From: an uncultured Alphaproteobacteria bacterium | GTDB taxonomy: Bacteria > Pseudomonadota > Alphaproteobacteria > Rhizobiales > Ancalomicrobiaceae | Length of the DNA: 14,287 nucleotides | Reading direction: 5' to 3' | Assembly (NCBI GenBank): GCA_937919435.1 | Contig: CALFRR010000001.1 | Coordinates: 1-14,287, forward strand | Shown: positions 1 through 5,867 of the stretch, one piece after another | Numbering within the stretch: position 1 is the stretch's first letter | Layout of the letters: the number at the start of each line of letters is the position of its first letter | The notes under the pieces: model-generated | The model's database searches: none | Seen by the model: only the letters and a program-made list of their open reading frames with translations | What the model was told of the DNA's origin: nothing | Translations under genes and position numbers: made by a program

Positions 1-1
1 C

Positions 2-55
2 ATGGTCAGGGCGCTGGAGATGCTGGCGAACTTCGAAGTCGGCCAGAAGGCCTGA
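2..55 (+). CDS. Possible C-terminal end of an unidentified upstream protein (partial)
   Basis: A frame open from the window edge ends with TGA at 53-55 and reads as a short amphipathic tail ending in LANFEVGQKA. Only 17 codons are visible, so neither a family nor even the reality of the gene can be established. The codons use G or C at most third positions, as in the neighbouring genes, and the gap to the aldolase gene is about 280 bases. If real, it is the 3' end of a gene transcribed in the same direction as the aldolase. Confidence 0.35.
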   Translation: MVRALEMLANFEVGQKA

Positions 56-334
56 CGGCCGCTTCCGAAGCCCCGGGGCGGCAGGCTCGCGCCCGAACCG
101 CCGCGTCGCGTCCGGTGTCGTGCCGTTTCGGGGTATCGTGAAGAGGCGAAGTCGAATCGGAAGGGCCGCCGCGTCCGCCCTCGGCCGGCCTCGGAGACGA
201 GGGAGGCGGCGGACGATCGGCCCGACCGGGTTCTCGGTACGGCCGCGCCCGAGCCGGCGCGAGGCCGAGGCCGATCCGACCACGCAGAGGAAGTCGTCGG
301 CGTCGTCGACCGACGGCCGACCAGAGGAGTCGCC
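56..334. other. Non-coding stretch upstream of the aldolase gene
   Basis: About 280 bases with no convincing gene. A short palindrome, GCCCCGGGGC, lies at 70-79, but such runs are common at this GC content. I see no sigma70-like promoter clear enough to call. The only useful signal is the purine-rich GAGGAG at 324-329, five bases before the ATG at 335, which is the aldolase ribosome binding site. Confidence 0.4.
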
Positions 335-1051
335 ATGCTGTTGTTTCTCGATAGTGCGGACGTCAAGGCGATCGAGAGTCGCTTCGACGTCTATCCGCTC
401 TCCGGAGTGACCACCAATCCCAGCCTGATCGCGCGAGAACACCGGCCGCTGCGCAAATTGCTGCTCGACATCCGACGGGTGATCGGCGAGGGCACGATGC
501 TGCATGCGCAGGTGCTCAGCGACGAGGCGACGACGATGGTCGAGGAGGCGCTGCGGCTGCGCGATCTCCTGGGCGAGGGGTTCCATCCGAAGGTTCCGGT
601 GACGCCGCAGGGGATCAAGGCGATCCGCCGGCTCGCCGCGCTCGGGTTCCAGCCGACCGCGACCGCGGTGGTGTCGCCGATGCAGGCGCTGATCGCGGCG
701 CGGGCCGGTGCCGCCTTCGCCGCGCCCTACGTCAACCGGCTCGACGAGATCTGCGGCAACGGCAGCCTCGTCGTCGAGGAGATCGTCCATCTCTTCGACG
801 TGCACCGTCTGCCGACCATGGTTCTCGCCGCGTCGTTCAAGACGGTGCAGCAGGTTCTGGCGGTGGCGATGGCGGGTGCGCAGTCGGCGACGATCGCGCC
901 GGGGGTCGTCGATCTCCTGCTCTCCCATCCGCTGACCGACAGCGGCGTCGCCGGATTCCTCTCGGACTGGGAGGATTCCTACAGTTCCGGCAACACCGTC
1001 ATCGACGTCCTGTCGGAGGATGCGGAACCGCACGAGCGCCTGTCGGACTGA
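335..1051 (+). CDS. fsa: Fructose-6-phosphate aldolase / small transaldolase family protein
   Basis: Class I (Schiff-base) aldolase of the FSA/TalC family, 238 residues against about 220 in E. coli FSA. The GVTTNPS motif is at residues 24-30 and the Schiff-base lysine is K86 in KVPVT. The APYVNRLD segment gives Y132 and LAASFK is near residue 164. Two residues point to FSA rather than transaldolase: Q59, where small transaldolases usually carry Glu, and Y132, where classical transaldolase B carries Phe. By family knowledge FSA reversibly cleaves fructose 6-phosphate to dihydroxyacetone and glyceraldehyde 3-phosphate in the cytoplasm. The C-terminus has about 15 extra, acidic residues after the family's DW...G end. 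The start is supported by GAGGAG five bases upstream. It converges on the DoxX gene and has no obvious functional link to the metal genes. The exact activity, FSA or transaldolase, is inferred. Confidence 0.9.
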   Translation: MLLFLDSADVKAIESRFDVYPLSGVTTNPSLIAREHRPLRKLLLDIRRVIGEGTMLHAQVLSDEATTMVEEALRLRDLLGEGFHPKVPVTPQGIKAIRRLAALGFQPTATAVVSPMQALIAARAGAAFAAPYVNRLDEICGNGSLVVEEIVHLFDVHRLPTMVLAASFKTVQQVLAVAMAGAQSATIAPGVVDLLLSHPLTDSGVAGFLSDWEDSYSSGNTVIDVLSEDAEPHERLSD

Positions 1052-1057
1052 CCGGTC

Positions 1058-1091
1058 CCGGCCGGTCGTCGAGGTCCGTTTCGCCGGCCGG
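1058..1091. terminator. Weak inverted repeat between convergent genes
   Basis: CCGGCCGG at 1058-1065 can pair with CCGGCCGG at 1084-1091 across an 18-base loop. It lies in the 43-base gap between the aldolase stop and the DoxX stop. There is no T-run on either strand and the arms are self-complementary GC sequence, so this is at best a weak bidirectional terminator. Confidence 0.2.
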
Positions 1092-1094
1092 CCG

Positions 1095-1658
1095 TCACCC
1101 GACCGGACCGCGGGGCGGCCGTTCGACGCCGGTCGCCGTGTCGGCCGGCGTGCCGCGATCGCCGCGGAACAGCCGGTCGAGCGATGCGCGTCCCGGACCG
1201 TGGACGACGATCGCCGCCGCCATCGCCGCCCACGGCAGATGGAAGTTCGCCCAGCCGTCCGGCACCGTCAGTTGGATGACCGCGGTCATCGCTAGGAGAC
1301 CGAGCGCCGCCCATCGGGTCGCGAGGCCGACGACCAGGAGGATCGGCAGGACGATCTCGCCGGTCCCGGAGAGTGCGGCGACGAGCTTCGGTACCGGATA
1401 GGCGATCTCCGCTCCGAAGAGATGCAGACGGAACTCTTCGGCGAAGAGCTGGATCGCACCGGCCGAGAGCCGACCGAAGCCGTCCCATTTGGTCAGCCCC
1501 GAGAAGAAGAACGGCACGGCCAGCCCCAGGCGCAGGCCGAGGGCGGCGACGTCGGCCGGCACGCCGCCGAGCCGGGCGAGGCCCGCTTCCGGCAATCCCG
1601 CGAGGTCGGCGAGCGAGAGGCGGCGGGCGGGGACGGGATCGGTCGCGGGCGATCTCAT
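1095..1658 (-). CDS. bufD: DoxX-family membrane protein, last gene of the bufferin operon
   Basis: A 187-residue integral membrane protein of the DoxX family, matching the fourth component (GigD) of the Caulobacter gold/copper-induced operon. About 35 N-terminal residues precede four hydrophobic segments near residues 38-54, 92-112, 114-131 and 139-153. Family-like features are FSGLTKWDGF (residues 52-61), GTGEIVLPILL (98-108) and PDGWANFHLPWA (133-144). The ATG at 1658 overlaps the stop of the upstream gene by ATGA, so translation is probably coupled; the frame stays open further upstream, but that stretch is antisense shadow inside bufC. DoxX proteins in these operons are thought to act in the membrane in a redox or quinone-linked role, but this is not settled. 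The family call is firm. The role, and the name by analogy, are inferred from the operon. Confidence 0.88.
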   Translation of the reverse strand: MRSPATDPVPARRLSLADLAGLPEAGLARLGGVPADVAALGLRLGLAVPFFFSGLTKWDGFGRLSAGAIQLFAEEFRLHLFGAEIAYPVPKLVAALSGTGEIVLPILLVVGLATRWAALGLLAMTAVIQLTVPDGWANFHLPWAAMAAAIVVHGPGRASLDRLFRGDRGTPADTATGVERPPRGPVG

Positions 1659-2455
1659 GGGCGCGTCTCCGTGTCCGCGGTGGTGTCGAAGCCGACGACC
1701 GCGCCGAGATCGACGAGGCCGACGAGGTGCCGACCGGCGTCGAAGTCGGGGTCGACGGCCGAGGCGGCGTCGGCCGCGCCGGCCGTGTCCGCTCCGGCGA
1801 GCAGAGCCGCGAGGAAGGCGTGCGCCGCCGGCGTCAGGCGATGGACGAGGACGTCGGCGTGGGGCCGCACCACCAGCACGGCCTCGGCCCGCCATGTGAT
1901 CTCGTCCGTTTCGCCGCCGTCTCGGTGGGCGAACCACAGCGAGGCGACGGGATGCGGGGAGGCGAGGAGGCGCAGGCTCGGATGGCGGCGCAGGCGCGCG
2001 CCGGCGACCGCCCGCGGACCGAGCTCGACGAGGGCGGAACGGCCGATCGGTTCGGCGTCCGCCGCGTGGTGGGCCTCGGCCCATGCGATCTCGAGCCGCG
2101 CCACGTCGGCGAGATACGGCCACGCGGCGAGATCCTCGTGGGCCGCGACGAAATCGGCGAGACCGTCGCCCCAACCGAGGAGCAGCGCGGTCTTCGGCCG
2201 GTCGACCCGCAGGAAGGCGCGGGCGAGATCGGCGAAGGTGTCTTCGCCGAGCATCGCTTCGAGCACCGGATGGCGGGCGGCGAGGGCGCCGACGAGCCCG
2301 AGGGTGGCGCCGGCGCGATGGACCTGAAACCGGCGTCCGACCGGGCCGCCGTCCCGGCCGAGCAGGTTTTCGGGCGGCGGCAGGTCGCGATCGAGCAGAG
2401 CGGCGGCGAAGCGCGCTTCGGCGGTGGTGTCGGCGGCGCGGGCGTCAGGCGGCAT
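1655..2455 (-). CDS. bufC: DUF2063 protein, partner of the MNIO enzyme (BufC-like)
   Basis: A 266-residue protein with the DUF2063 'putative DNA-binding' domain at about residues 14-105 (VHRAGATLGLVGALAARHP, GEDTFADLARAFL, LGWGDGLADFV), followed by PYLADVARLEIAWAEAHHAAD and a C-terminal beta-rich part. Despite the domain name, such proteins accompany DUF692 enzymes in RiPP operons. They are understood to bind the precursor peptide and present it to the enzyme. The start overlaps the end of bufB by 11 bases and the stop overlaps the DoxX start by 4. No signal peptide is seen, so the product is cytoplasmic. The usual Tyr-Arg-Asn-Asn near residue 45 reads VHRAGA here, a mild divergence. The partner role is inferred from order and family. 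Confidence 0.88.
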   Translation of the reverse strand: MPPDARAADTTAEARFAAALLDRDLPPPENLLGRDGGPVGRRFQVHRAGATLGLVGALAARHPVLEAMLGEDTFADLARAFLRVDRPKTALLLGWGDGLADFVAAHEDLAAWPYLADVARLEIAWAEAHHAADAEPIGRSALVELGPRAVAGARLRRHPSLRLLASPHPVASLWFAHRDGGETDEITWRAEAVLVVRPHADVLVHRLTPAAHAFLAALLAGADTAGAADAASAVDPDFDAGRHLVGLVDLGAVVGFDTTADTETRP

Positions 2456-3341
2456 GGAACCTCCTTCCGGGCTCGGCCTTCGCCAGGATGGTCCCGGCGT
2501 GGCGGGCTTCGGCGGCGAGCAGGGGCCAGGGCGGAATGTCGTCGTCGCGTTCGATCAGCGTGGCGACCGGACCGATCCGCGCCACGACCGTCTCGAAGAG
2601 ACGCCAGACCGGATCGGCGACCGGGCTCGCATGGGCGTCGACGAACAGCGGCAGGCCGGCTTCGTCGACCGTCTCGAAACGGCCGGCGAGATGGATCTCG
2701 GCGACCCGCTCGAGCGGGAAAGCGGCGAGATAGGCGAGCGGATCGTAGCCGAGGTTGGTGGCGGAGACGTCGACGTTGGCCACGTCGAGCAGCAGGCCGC
2801 AGCCGCTGCGCCGCGCCACTTCGGCGATGAACTCGACCTCCGGAATCGTGCTCTCGGCGAAGCGGAGATAGGTCGACGGGTTCTCGAGCAGGATCGGCCG
2901 TCCGAGGACGGTCTGGGTCTCGTCGACGTGTTCGATCACCCGGGCGAGGGTCGCCTCGGTCAACGGCACCGGCAGGAGGTCGGGGAAGCCGAAGCCGGCA
3001 TGGGTCGACCAGGCGAGATGTTCGGAGACCGCTTCCGGCCGGTAGCGGGCGACGAGCGCGGCGAGCCGGGCGAGATGATCGCGATCGAGCGGACCGCTGC
3101 CGCCGATCGACAGACCGACGCCGTGGATCGACAGCGGGAAACGTTCGCGCAGGGCGCTCAGGCGGCGGTGCGGCGGGCCGCCGGCACCGAAGTGGTTCTC
3201 GGCGTGGATCTCGAAGAAGCCGACGCCGAGCGGGTCGGCGAGGATGTCCTCGAAGTGCTGCGGCTTGTAACCGACACCGCAGGTGGCGGGCAGGGTGGCG
3301 AACCGGGTGGTCGCGGTCCGCGGCGGGGGGGCGAGGGACAT
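2445..3341 (-). CDS. bufB: DUF692 multinuclear non-heme iron oxidase (MNIO), bufferin-modifying enzyme
   Basis: A 298-residue TIM-barrel enzyme of the DUF692/MNIO family, the class that includes MbnB and TglH. The family motifs appear in order: EIHAEN (residues 44-49), SIHGVGLSIG (71-80), SEHLAWS (106-112), ENPSTYL (153-159), LLDVANVDVS (184-193), EIHLAG (215-220), DAHASPVADPVW (235-246) and IERDDDIP (263-270). These His, Asp, Glu and Asn positions hold the iron cluster in characterised members. In bufferin systems the enzyme oxidises cysteines of the precursor, giving thiooxazole-type rings that bind copper. It follows two precursor genes and overlaps the DUF2063 gene. The motif usually read as DVNN is DVAN at 186-189. 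The ATG at 3341 lies 52 bases after bufA1, and GGAGAC just upstream is a plausible ribosome binding site. The family is certain; the copper role is by analogy with Caulobacter. Confidence 0.94.
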   Translation of the reverse strand: MSLAPPPRTATTRFATLPATCGVGYKPQHFEDILADPLGVGFFEIHAENHFGAGGPPHRRLSALRERFPLSIHGVGLSIGGSGPLDRDHLARLAALVARYRPEAVSEHLAWSTHAGFGFPDLLPVPLTEATLARVIEHVDETQTVLGRPILLENPSTYLRFAESTIPEVEFIAEVARRSGCGLLLDVANVDVSATNLGYDPLAYLAAFPLERVAEIHLAGRFETVDEAGLPLFVDAHASPVADPVWRLFETVVARIGPVATLIERDDDIPPWPLLAAEARHAGTILAKAEPGRRFHAA

Positions 3342-3361
3342 GGGCGGTCTCCGATCGAGGG

Positions 3362-3387
3362 GCCGCCGCCCGTGGCCGGGCGGCGGC
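3362..3387 (-). promoter_or_regulatory. 11-bp perfect GC hairpin between precursor and enzyme genes
   Basis: In the 52-base gap between the second precursor and bufB, bases 3362-3372 pair perfectly with 3377-3387 around a four-base loop (TGGC on the plus strand). No U-run follows in the transcript direction, so it is not a canonical intrinsic terminator. Its position suggests an mRNA element that attenuates or stabilises, giving more precursor than enzyme. The hairpin is seen directly; the function is inferred. Confidence 0.55.
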
Positions 3388-3393
3388 GGGGGC

Positions 3394-3678
3394 TCAACTT
3401 CTCGGCAGGTCGCGGGCGAGCGGTGCGAGCGATCCCATGCGTCCGCCGGGCAGCTCGATCGTGGTGCAGGTCCCTTTGGGAACGAGCTTCCAGGCGTTGC
3501 CCTGGAAGTCGATCCGCGAGGTCCCGGCGCAGGTGGTTCCGACGCCTGCGGCGCAGTCGTTCTGCCCCTTCATCGCCACGCCGAAGCACTTCTCCCGAGG
3601 GGCGTCCTGGGCGGCGGCGGGAAGGGCCGGTGCGGCGAGAGCCGCGGCGAGGCCGAGAATGACGGTGGTGCGGGTCAT
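3394..3678 (-). CDS. bufA1: Bufferin precursor, DUF2282 family (second precursor in transcription order)
   Basis: A 94-residue small secreted protein of the DUF2282 family. A Sec-type signal peptide spans about residues 1-23 (hydrophobic VILGLAAALAAPALPAAA). The mature part carries four cysteines, C31, C42, C50 and C71, in the contexts EKCFGVAMKGQNDCAAG, TTCAGTS and KLVPKGTC. This is the classic bufferin pattern. In characterised bufferins some of these Cys are converted to thiooxazoles by the MNIO enzyme and the peptide is exported to the periplasm, where it binds copper. The ATG at 3678 is preceded by AGGAG at a good distance; the frame is open further upstream, but that stretch antiparallels the neighbouring precursor. 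It sits 35 bases after the other precursor and 52 bases before bufB. Family and topology are well supported; the modification pattern is inferred. Confidence 0.92.
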   Translation of the reverse strand: MTRTTVILGLAAALAAPALPAAAQDAPREKCFGVAMKGQNDCAAGVGTTCAGTSRIDFQGNAWKLVPKGTCTTIELPGGRMGSLAPLARDLPRS

Positions 3679-3713
3679 CCGGTGGTCTCCTGGGTGTGCG
3701 GACGAGGCGGACC

Positions 3714-3989
3714 TCAACCCTTCATCGGGGCGAGCATCCCCATGCCCTTCGGCGTCTTCATCGAAGTGCAGGTGCCCTTGGGGACGAGCTTGAAGGAGGC
3801 CGGGTCGTAGTCGGTCTTCGACATGCCCTTGCAGTCGTGGGTGCCCGCGGCGCAGTCGTTCTGACCCTTCATCGAGACGCCGTAGCACTTCTCGGTCTCG
3901 GCGGCGGTGGCCGGCGCGGAGAGGATGGCCGCGCCGAGAGCGGCGGCGAGCGAACCGAGGACGGCGAGGTTGACGTTGGAGCGGTTCAT
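3714..3989 (-). CDS. bufA2: Bufferin precursor, DUF2282 family (first precursor, promoter-proximal)
   Basis: A 91-residue paralogue of the downstream precursor. The signal peptide covers about residues 1-29 (LAVLGSLAAALGAAILSAPATA). The mature part has four cysteines, C35, C46, C53 and C74, in EKCYGVSMKGQNDCAAG, THDCKG and KLVPKGTC. The spacing between the second and third Cys is one residue shorter than in the other precursor. The tail (residues 75-91) is rich in Met and Lys, with M77, M83, M85 and M89. It is the first gene after the predicted ECF promoter, with a leader of about 45 bases and GGGAG upstream of the ATG at 3989. Probably a second copper-binding bufferin processed by the same BufB/BufC pair; the Met-rich tail could add thioether copper ligands. 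The numbering of the two copies is arbitrary. Confidence 0.92.
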   Translation of the reverse strand: MNRSNVNLAVLGSLAAALGAAILSAPATAAETEKCYGVSMKGQNDCAAGTHDCKGMSKTDYDPASFKLVPKGTCTSMKTPKGMGMLAPMKG

Positions 3990-4040
3990 CTGGTGATCTC
4001 CCTTGGCGAGCGGAGGGGCCATTCCGTCCGTCTCGTCGGG

Positions 4041-4070
4041 ATCTTCGGCGCCGGATCCCGGAGCGTTACG
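4041..4070 (-). promoter_or_regulatory. Predicted ECF-sigma promoter of the bufferin operon
   Basis: On the minus strand the region reads CGTAAC, 17 bases, then CGAAGAT. This matches the layout of the promoter found in front of the sigma factor gene and, as I recall it, the Caulobacter SigF consensus (GTAAC-type -35, CGAA-type -10). Transcription would start near 4035, about 45 bases before the first precursor ATG at 3989. The same pattern in both divergent promoters supports the call. Confidence 0.6.
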
Positions 4071-4080
4071 CCGCCGACGT

Positions 4081-4098
4081 CTTCGTGATCGGACGAAG
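4081..4098. promoter_or_regulatory. Inverted repeat CTTCGT-N6-ACGAAG between the divergent promoters
   Basis: CTTCGT at 4081-4086 is perfectly repeated in inverse as ACGAAG at 4093-4098. The site lies just upstream of the bufferin promoter -35 and about 37 bases upstream of the sigma-gene promoter. It could bind an extra regulator acting on both operons. Six-base arms can also arise by chance. Confidence 0.25.
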
Positions 4099-4134
4099 CG
4101 CTCCGAGCACGACACCGTGATCATCCGCTCGCCC

Positions 4135-4164
4135 GGTAACGAAACCCGAGACCGGTGCGTAGTC
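4135..4164 (+). promoter_or_regulatory. Predicted autoregulatory ECF promoter of the sigma factor gene
   Basis: GGTAAC at 4135-4140, a 17-base spacer, and CGTAGTC at 4158-4164 resemble an ECF promoter and share both boxes with the divergent bufferin promoter. The expected start near 4170 leaves about 20 bases before the GTG start codon, with GGAGAGG at 4171-4177 as ribosome binding site. This implies that the sigma factor transcribes its own gene. Confidence 0.6.
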
Positions 4165-4189
4165 GTCGCAGGAGAGGCCGTGTTCGGAC

Positions 4190-4762
4190 GTGATCGGACC
4201 TCGTATCGACGGCGGGGCGACCCGCGAAGCGACATGGACGGAGTGGATGCGCGCGGCGATCGACGGCGATCGGACCGCCTACCGGCGGCTGCTCGAAGCC
4301 CTGACCCCGGTGCTGCGCGCATCGGCCCGGCGCGGTTTCGTCCGCGGCGGACTGGGGGCCGACGAGGCGGAGGACGTGGTGCAGGAGACGCTGCTCGCCA
4401 TCCACCTCAAGCGCCACACCTGGGACAGGAGCCAACCGTTGATGCCCTGGGTGGTGACGATCGCCCGCAACAAGCTCATCGACGCGCTGCGGCGGCGCGG
4501 GCGACGCGGCGAAGTCCCGGTCGAGGACTTCGCGGAGATCCTGCCGGCGCCGCCCGAACGTGACCCGACCGAGGGGAGGGACGTCGAACGTCTGCTCGGT
4601 CGGCTCGGTGCGCGCCAACGCGACATCGTCCGCTCGATCACGGTGGAGGATCGCTCCGTCGCCGAGACGGCGTCGCGACTGATGATGACGGAGGGGGCGG
4701 TGCGGGTGGCCCTGCACCGCGGCCTCAGGGCGCTGGCCGCGCTCTACGGGAGAGAGCCATGA
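4190..4762 (+). CDS. sigF: ECF RNA polymerase sigma factor, SigF-like
   Basis: A 190-residue ECF sigma factor. Region sigma2 is at about residues 27-105, with DEAEDVVQETLLAIH (58-72) and PWVVTIARNKLIDALRRR (86-103). Sigma4, about 134-186, has a helix-turn-helix around VAETASRLMMTEGAVRVALHRGLR. There is no long extra domain. The stop overlaps the start of the NrsF-like anti-sigma gene by ATGA, the usual coupled arrangement. I chose the GTG at 4190 because of GGAGAGG 12 bases upstream; an ATG at 4247 is in frame and would still keep sigma2 whole. By analogy with Caulobacter SigF-NrsF it would drive the divergent bufferin operon under copper, gold, cadmium or chromate-like stress. The ECF assignment is firm; the SigF identity rests on its neighbours. 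Confidence 0.9.
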   Translation: MIGPRIDGGATREATWTEWMRAAIDGDRTAYRRLLEALTPVLRASARRGFVRGGLGADEAEDVVQETLLAIHLKRHTWDRSQPLMPWVVTIARNKLIDALRRRGRRGEVPVEDFAEILPAPPERDPTEGRDVERLLGRLGARQRDIVRSITVEDRSVAETASRLMMTEGAVRVALHRGLRALAALYGREP

Positions 4763-5397
4763 AGACCGACGACCTGATCGACGGCCTCGTCGCCGACGCC
4801 GACCATCCGGTGCTTCCCCTGGCGCGCGGCTTCGGCCTCGCCGTCCTCGCCGGTGCGATCGTCGCGGCGCTGCTCTTCGCCCTCCTCCTCGGTCCGCGGC
4901 CCGATTTCGCCGCGGTGGCGGCGACGCCGCGCTTCCTTCTGAAGTTCGTCGAGACCGGACTGCTGGCGAGCGCCGCGACCGCGTTGTCGATCCGCCTCGC
5001 CCGTCCGGAGGGCGATGGGACGGTGGCCGTCCGGGTGCTCGTCGCCGCCGCTCTGCTGCTCGGCGCGGCGGTGGTGATCGAGCTGGTGGTGGTTCCGGGA
5101 GCCGACTGGGGCCGTCGGCTGGTCGGGCGCAACTGGTACCACTGTCTGGCGTTGGTACCGTTCCTGTCGCTCGCTCCCTTCGTGGCGCTGATGGCGGCCG
5201 CCCGTCACGGAGCGCCGACGCGGCCACGTCTCGCCGGCGCGGTGGTCGGCCTCGCATCGGCGGGAATCGGGGCGTTCTTCTATGCTGCCAACTGCACCGA
5301 CGACAGCCCGCTCTTCGTCGTCACCTGGTATGGCCTCGCCGTCGCCGCGATGGCCGGTCTCGGCGCCGCGATCGGCGGCCGGGTCCTGCGCTGGTGA
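4759..5397 (+). CDS. nrsF: NrsF-family (DUF1109) membrane anti-sigma factor
   Basis: A 212-residue membrane protein with about six hydrophobic segments (near residues 24-45, 62-80, 90-113, 126-148, 158-176 and 186-207) and a short cytoplasmic N-terminus. It matches the NrsF/DUF1109 family. The only two cysteines are C129 (NWYHCLALVPFLSLAP) and C179 (AANCTDDSPLFVVTWY). They sit in the two family motifs and correspond closely to the pair known to be needed for metal sensing in Caulobacter NrsF. The protein would hold the sigma factor at the membrane until metal or oxidative attack on these cysteines releases it. The gene is coupled to the sigma factor by a 4-base overlap and converges on the MerR gene. 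Confidence 0.9.
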   Translation: MKTDDLIDGLVADADHPVLPLARGFGLAVLAGAIVAALLFALLLGPRPDFAAVAATPRFLLKFVETGLLASAATALSIRLARPEGDGTVAVRVLVAAALLLGAAVVIELVVVPGADWGRRLVGRNWYHCLALVPFLSLAPFVALMAAARHGAPTRPRLAGAVVGLASAGIGAFFYAANCTDDSPLFVVTWYGLAVAAMAGLGAAIGGRVLRW

Positions 5398-5425
5398 GGC
5401 GGGCGAACCGCGTCCGGGCGACGGA

Positions 5426-5860
5426 TCACCTCACGTGGTGGCGGCACTCGGCGTGATCGGTCAGGACCTCGATGACCCGGCAGTGCGAGATCGTGTCGTG
5501 CGAGCACCCTTCGATCATCCGCCGGAGCTCGTGCTTCAGCGCCTCGAGCTGCGCGATCCGCGCCTCGACGTCGGCGAGACGGGCCCGGGCGATCGAATCG
5601 GCGGGTGAACACGGCTGACCGGGGTTGTCCTGCAGATCGAGCAGGGTGCGGATCGCCTCGACTTCGAAGCCGAGTTCGCGGGCGTGGCGGATGAACGCCA
5701 GCCGCCGCACCGCCGCCGCGTCGTAGAGGCGCCGATTGCCCTCGCTGCGCGGAGACACGCCCAGCAGCCCGATTTCCTCCCAGTAGCGGATCGTCGGCAC
5801 CTTCACGCCGCTCCGGCGTGCCGCGGTACCGATCGGAACGTCACCTCGAATTTCCGTCAT
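5426..5860 (-). CDS. MerR-family metal-responsive activator (ZntR/CadR/PbrR type)
   Basis: A 144-residue MerR regulator. The N-terminal winged helix is at residues 8-50 (IGTAARRSGVKVPTIRYWEEIGLL, then R-rich wing EGNRRLYD) and the dimerisation helix (LADVEARIAQLEALKHELRRM) at about 95-115. Candidate metal ligands are C84, C119 and C127, with H121, H126, H136, C139 and H141/H142 nearby. C84 aligns exactly with ZntR C79, the residue that marks divalent-metal sensors (CueR-type monovalent sensors carry Ser). C119 aligns with ZntR C114. The gap between the two loop cysteines is eight residues, between CadR and ZntR, so Zn, Cd or Pb cannot be distinguished. The ATG at 5860 has a strong GGAGGAG on the minus strand at 5877-5871. 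It is divergent from the efflux ATPase gene, which is its obvious target. Confidence 0.9.
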   Translation of the reverse strand: MTEIRGDVPIGTAARRSGVKVPTIRYWEEIGLLGVSPRSEGNRRLYDAAAVRRLAFIRHARELGFEVEAIRTLLDLQDNPGQPCSPADSIARARLADVEARIAQLEALKHELRRMIEGCSHDTISHCRVIEVLTDHAECRHHVR

Positions 5861-5867
5861 TTCGCGC

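Noticed and set aside
120..410. A 96-codon frame upstream of and overlapping the aldolase gene
   Set aside because: The translation is basic low-complexity sequence, it overlaps the well-supported aldolase start, and it has no clear ribosome binding site.
1373..3662. Long plus-strand frames opposite the bufferin operon genes
   Set aside because: They are mirror frames of bufA1, bufB, bufC and the DoxX gene, with Arg/Gly-rich translations and no recognisable domain.
4085..4199. GTGATCGGAC occurring at 4085-4094 and 4190-4199 as a possible direct repeat
   Set aside because: The second copy is the start of the sigma-factor coding sequence, and GATCG-type strings are frequent in this window, so chance is the simplest explanation.
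4121..5257. A 378-codon minus-strand frame opposite the sigma and anti-sigma genes
   Set aside because: Arg/Pro-rich shadow without a domain, antisense to two recognised genes.
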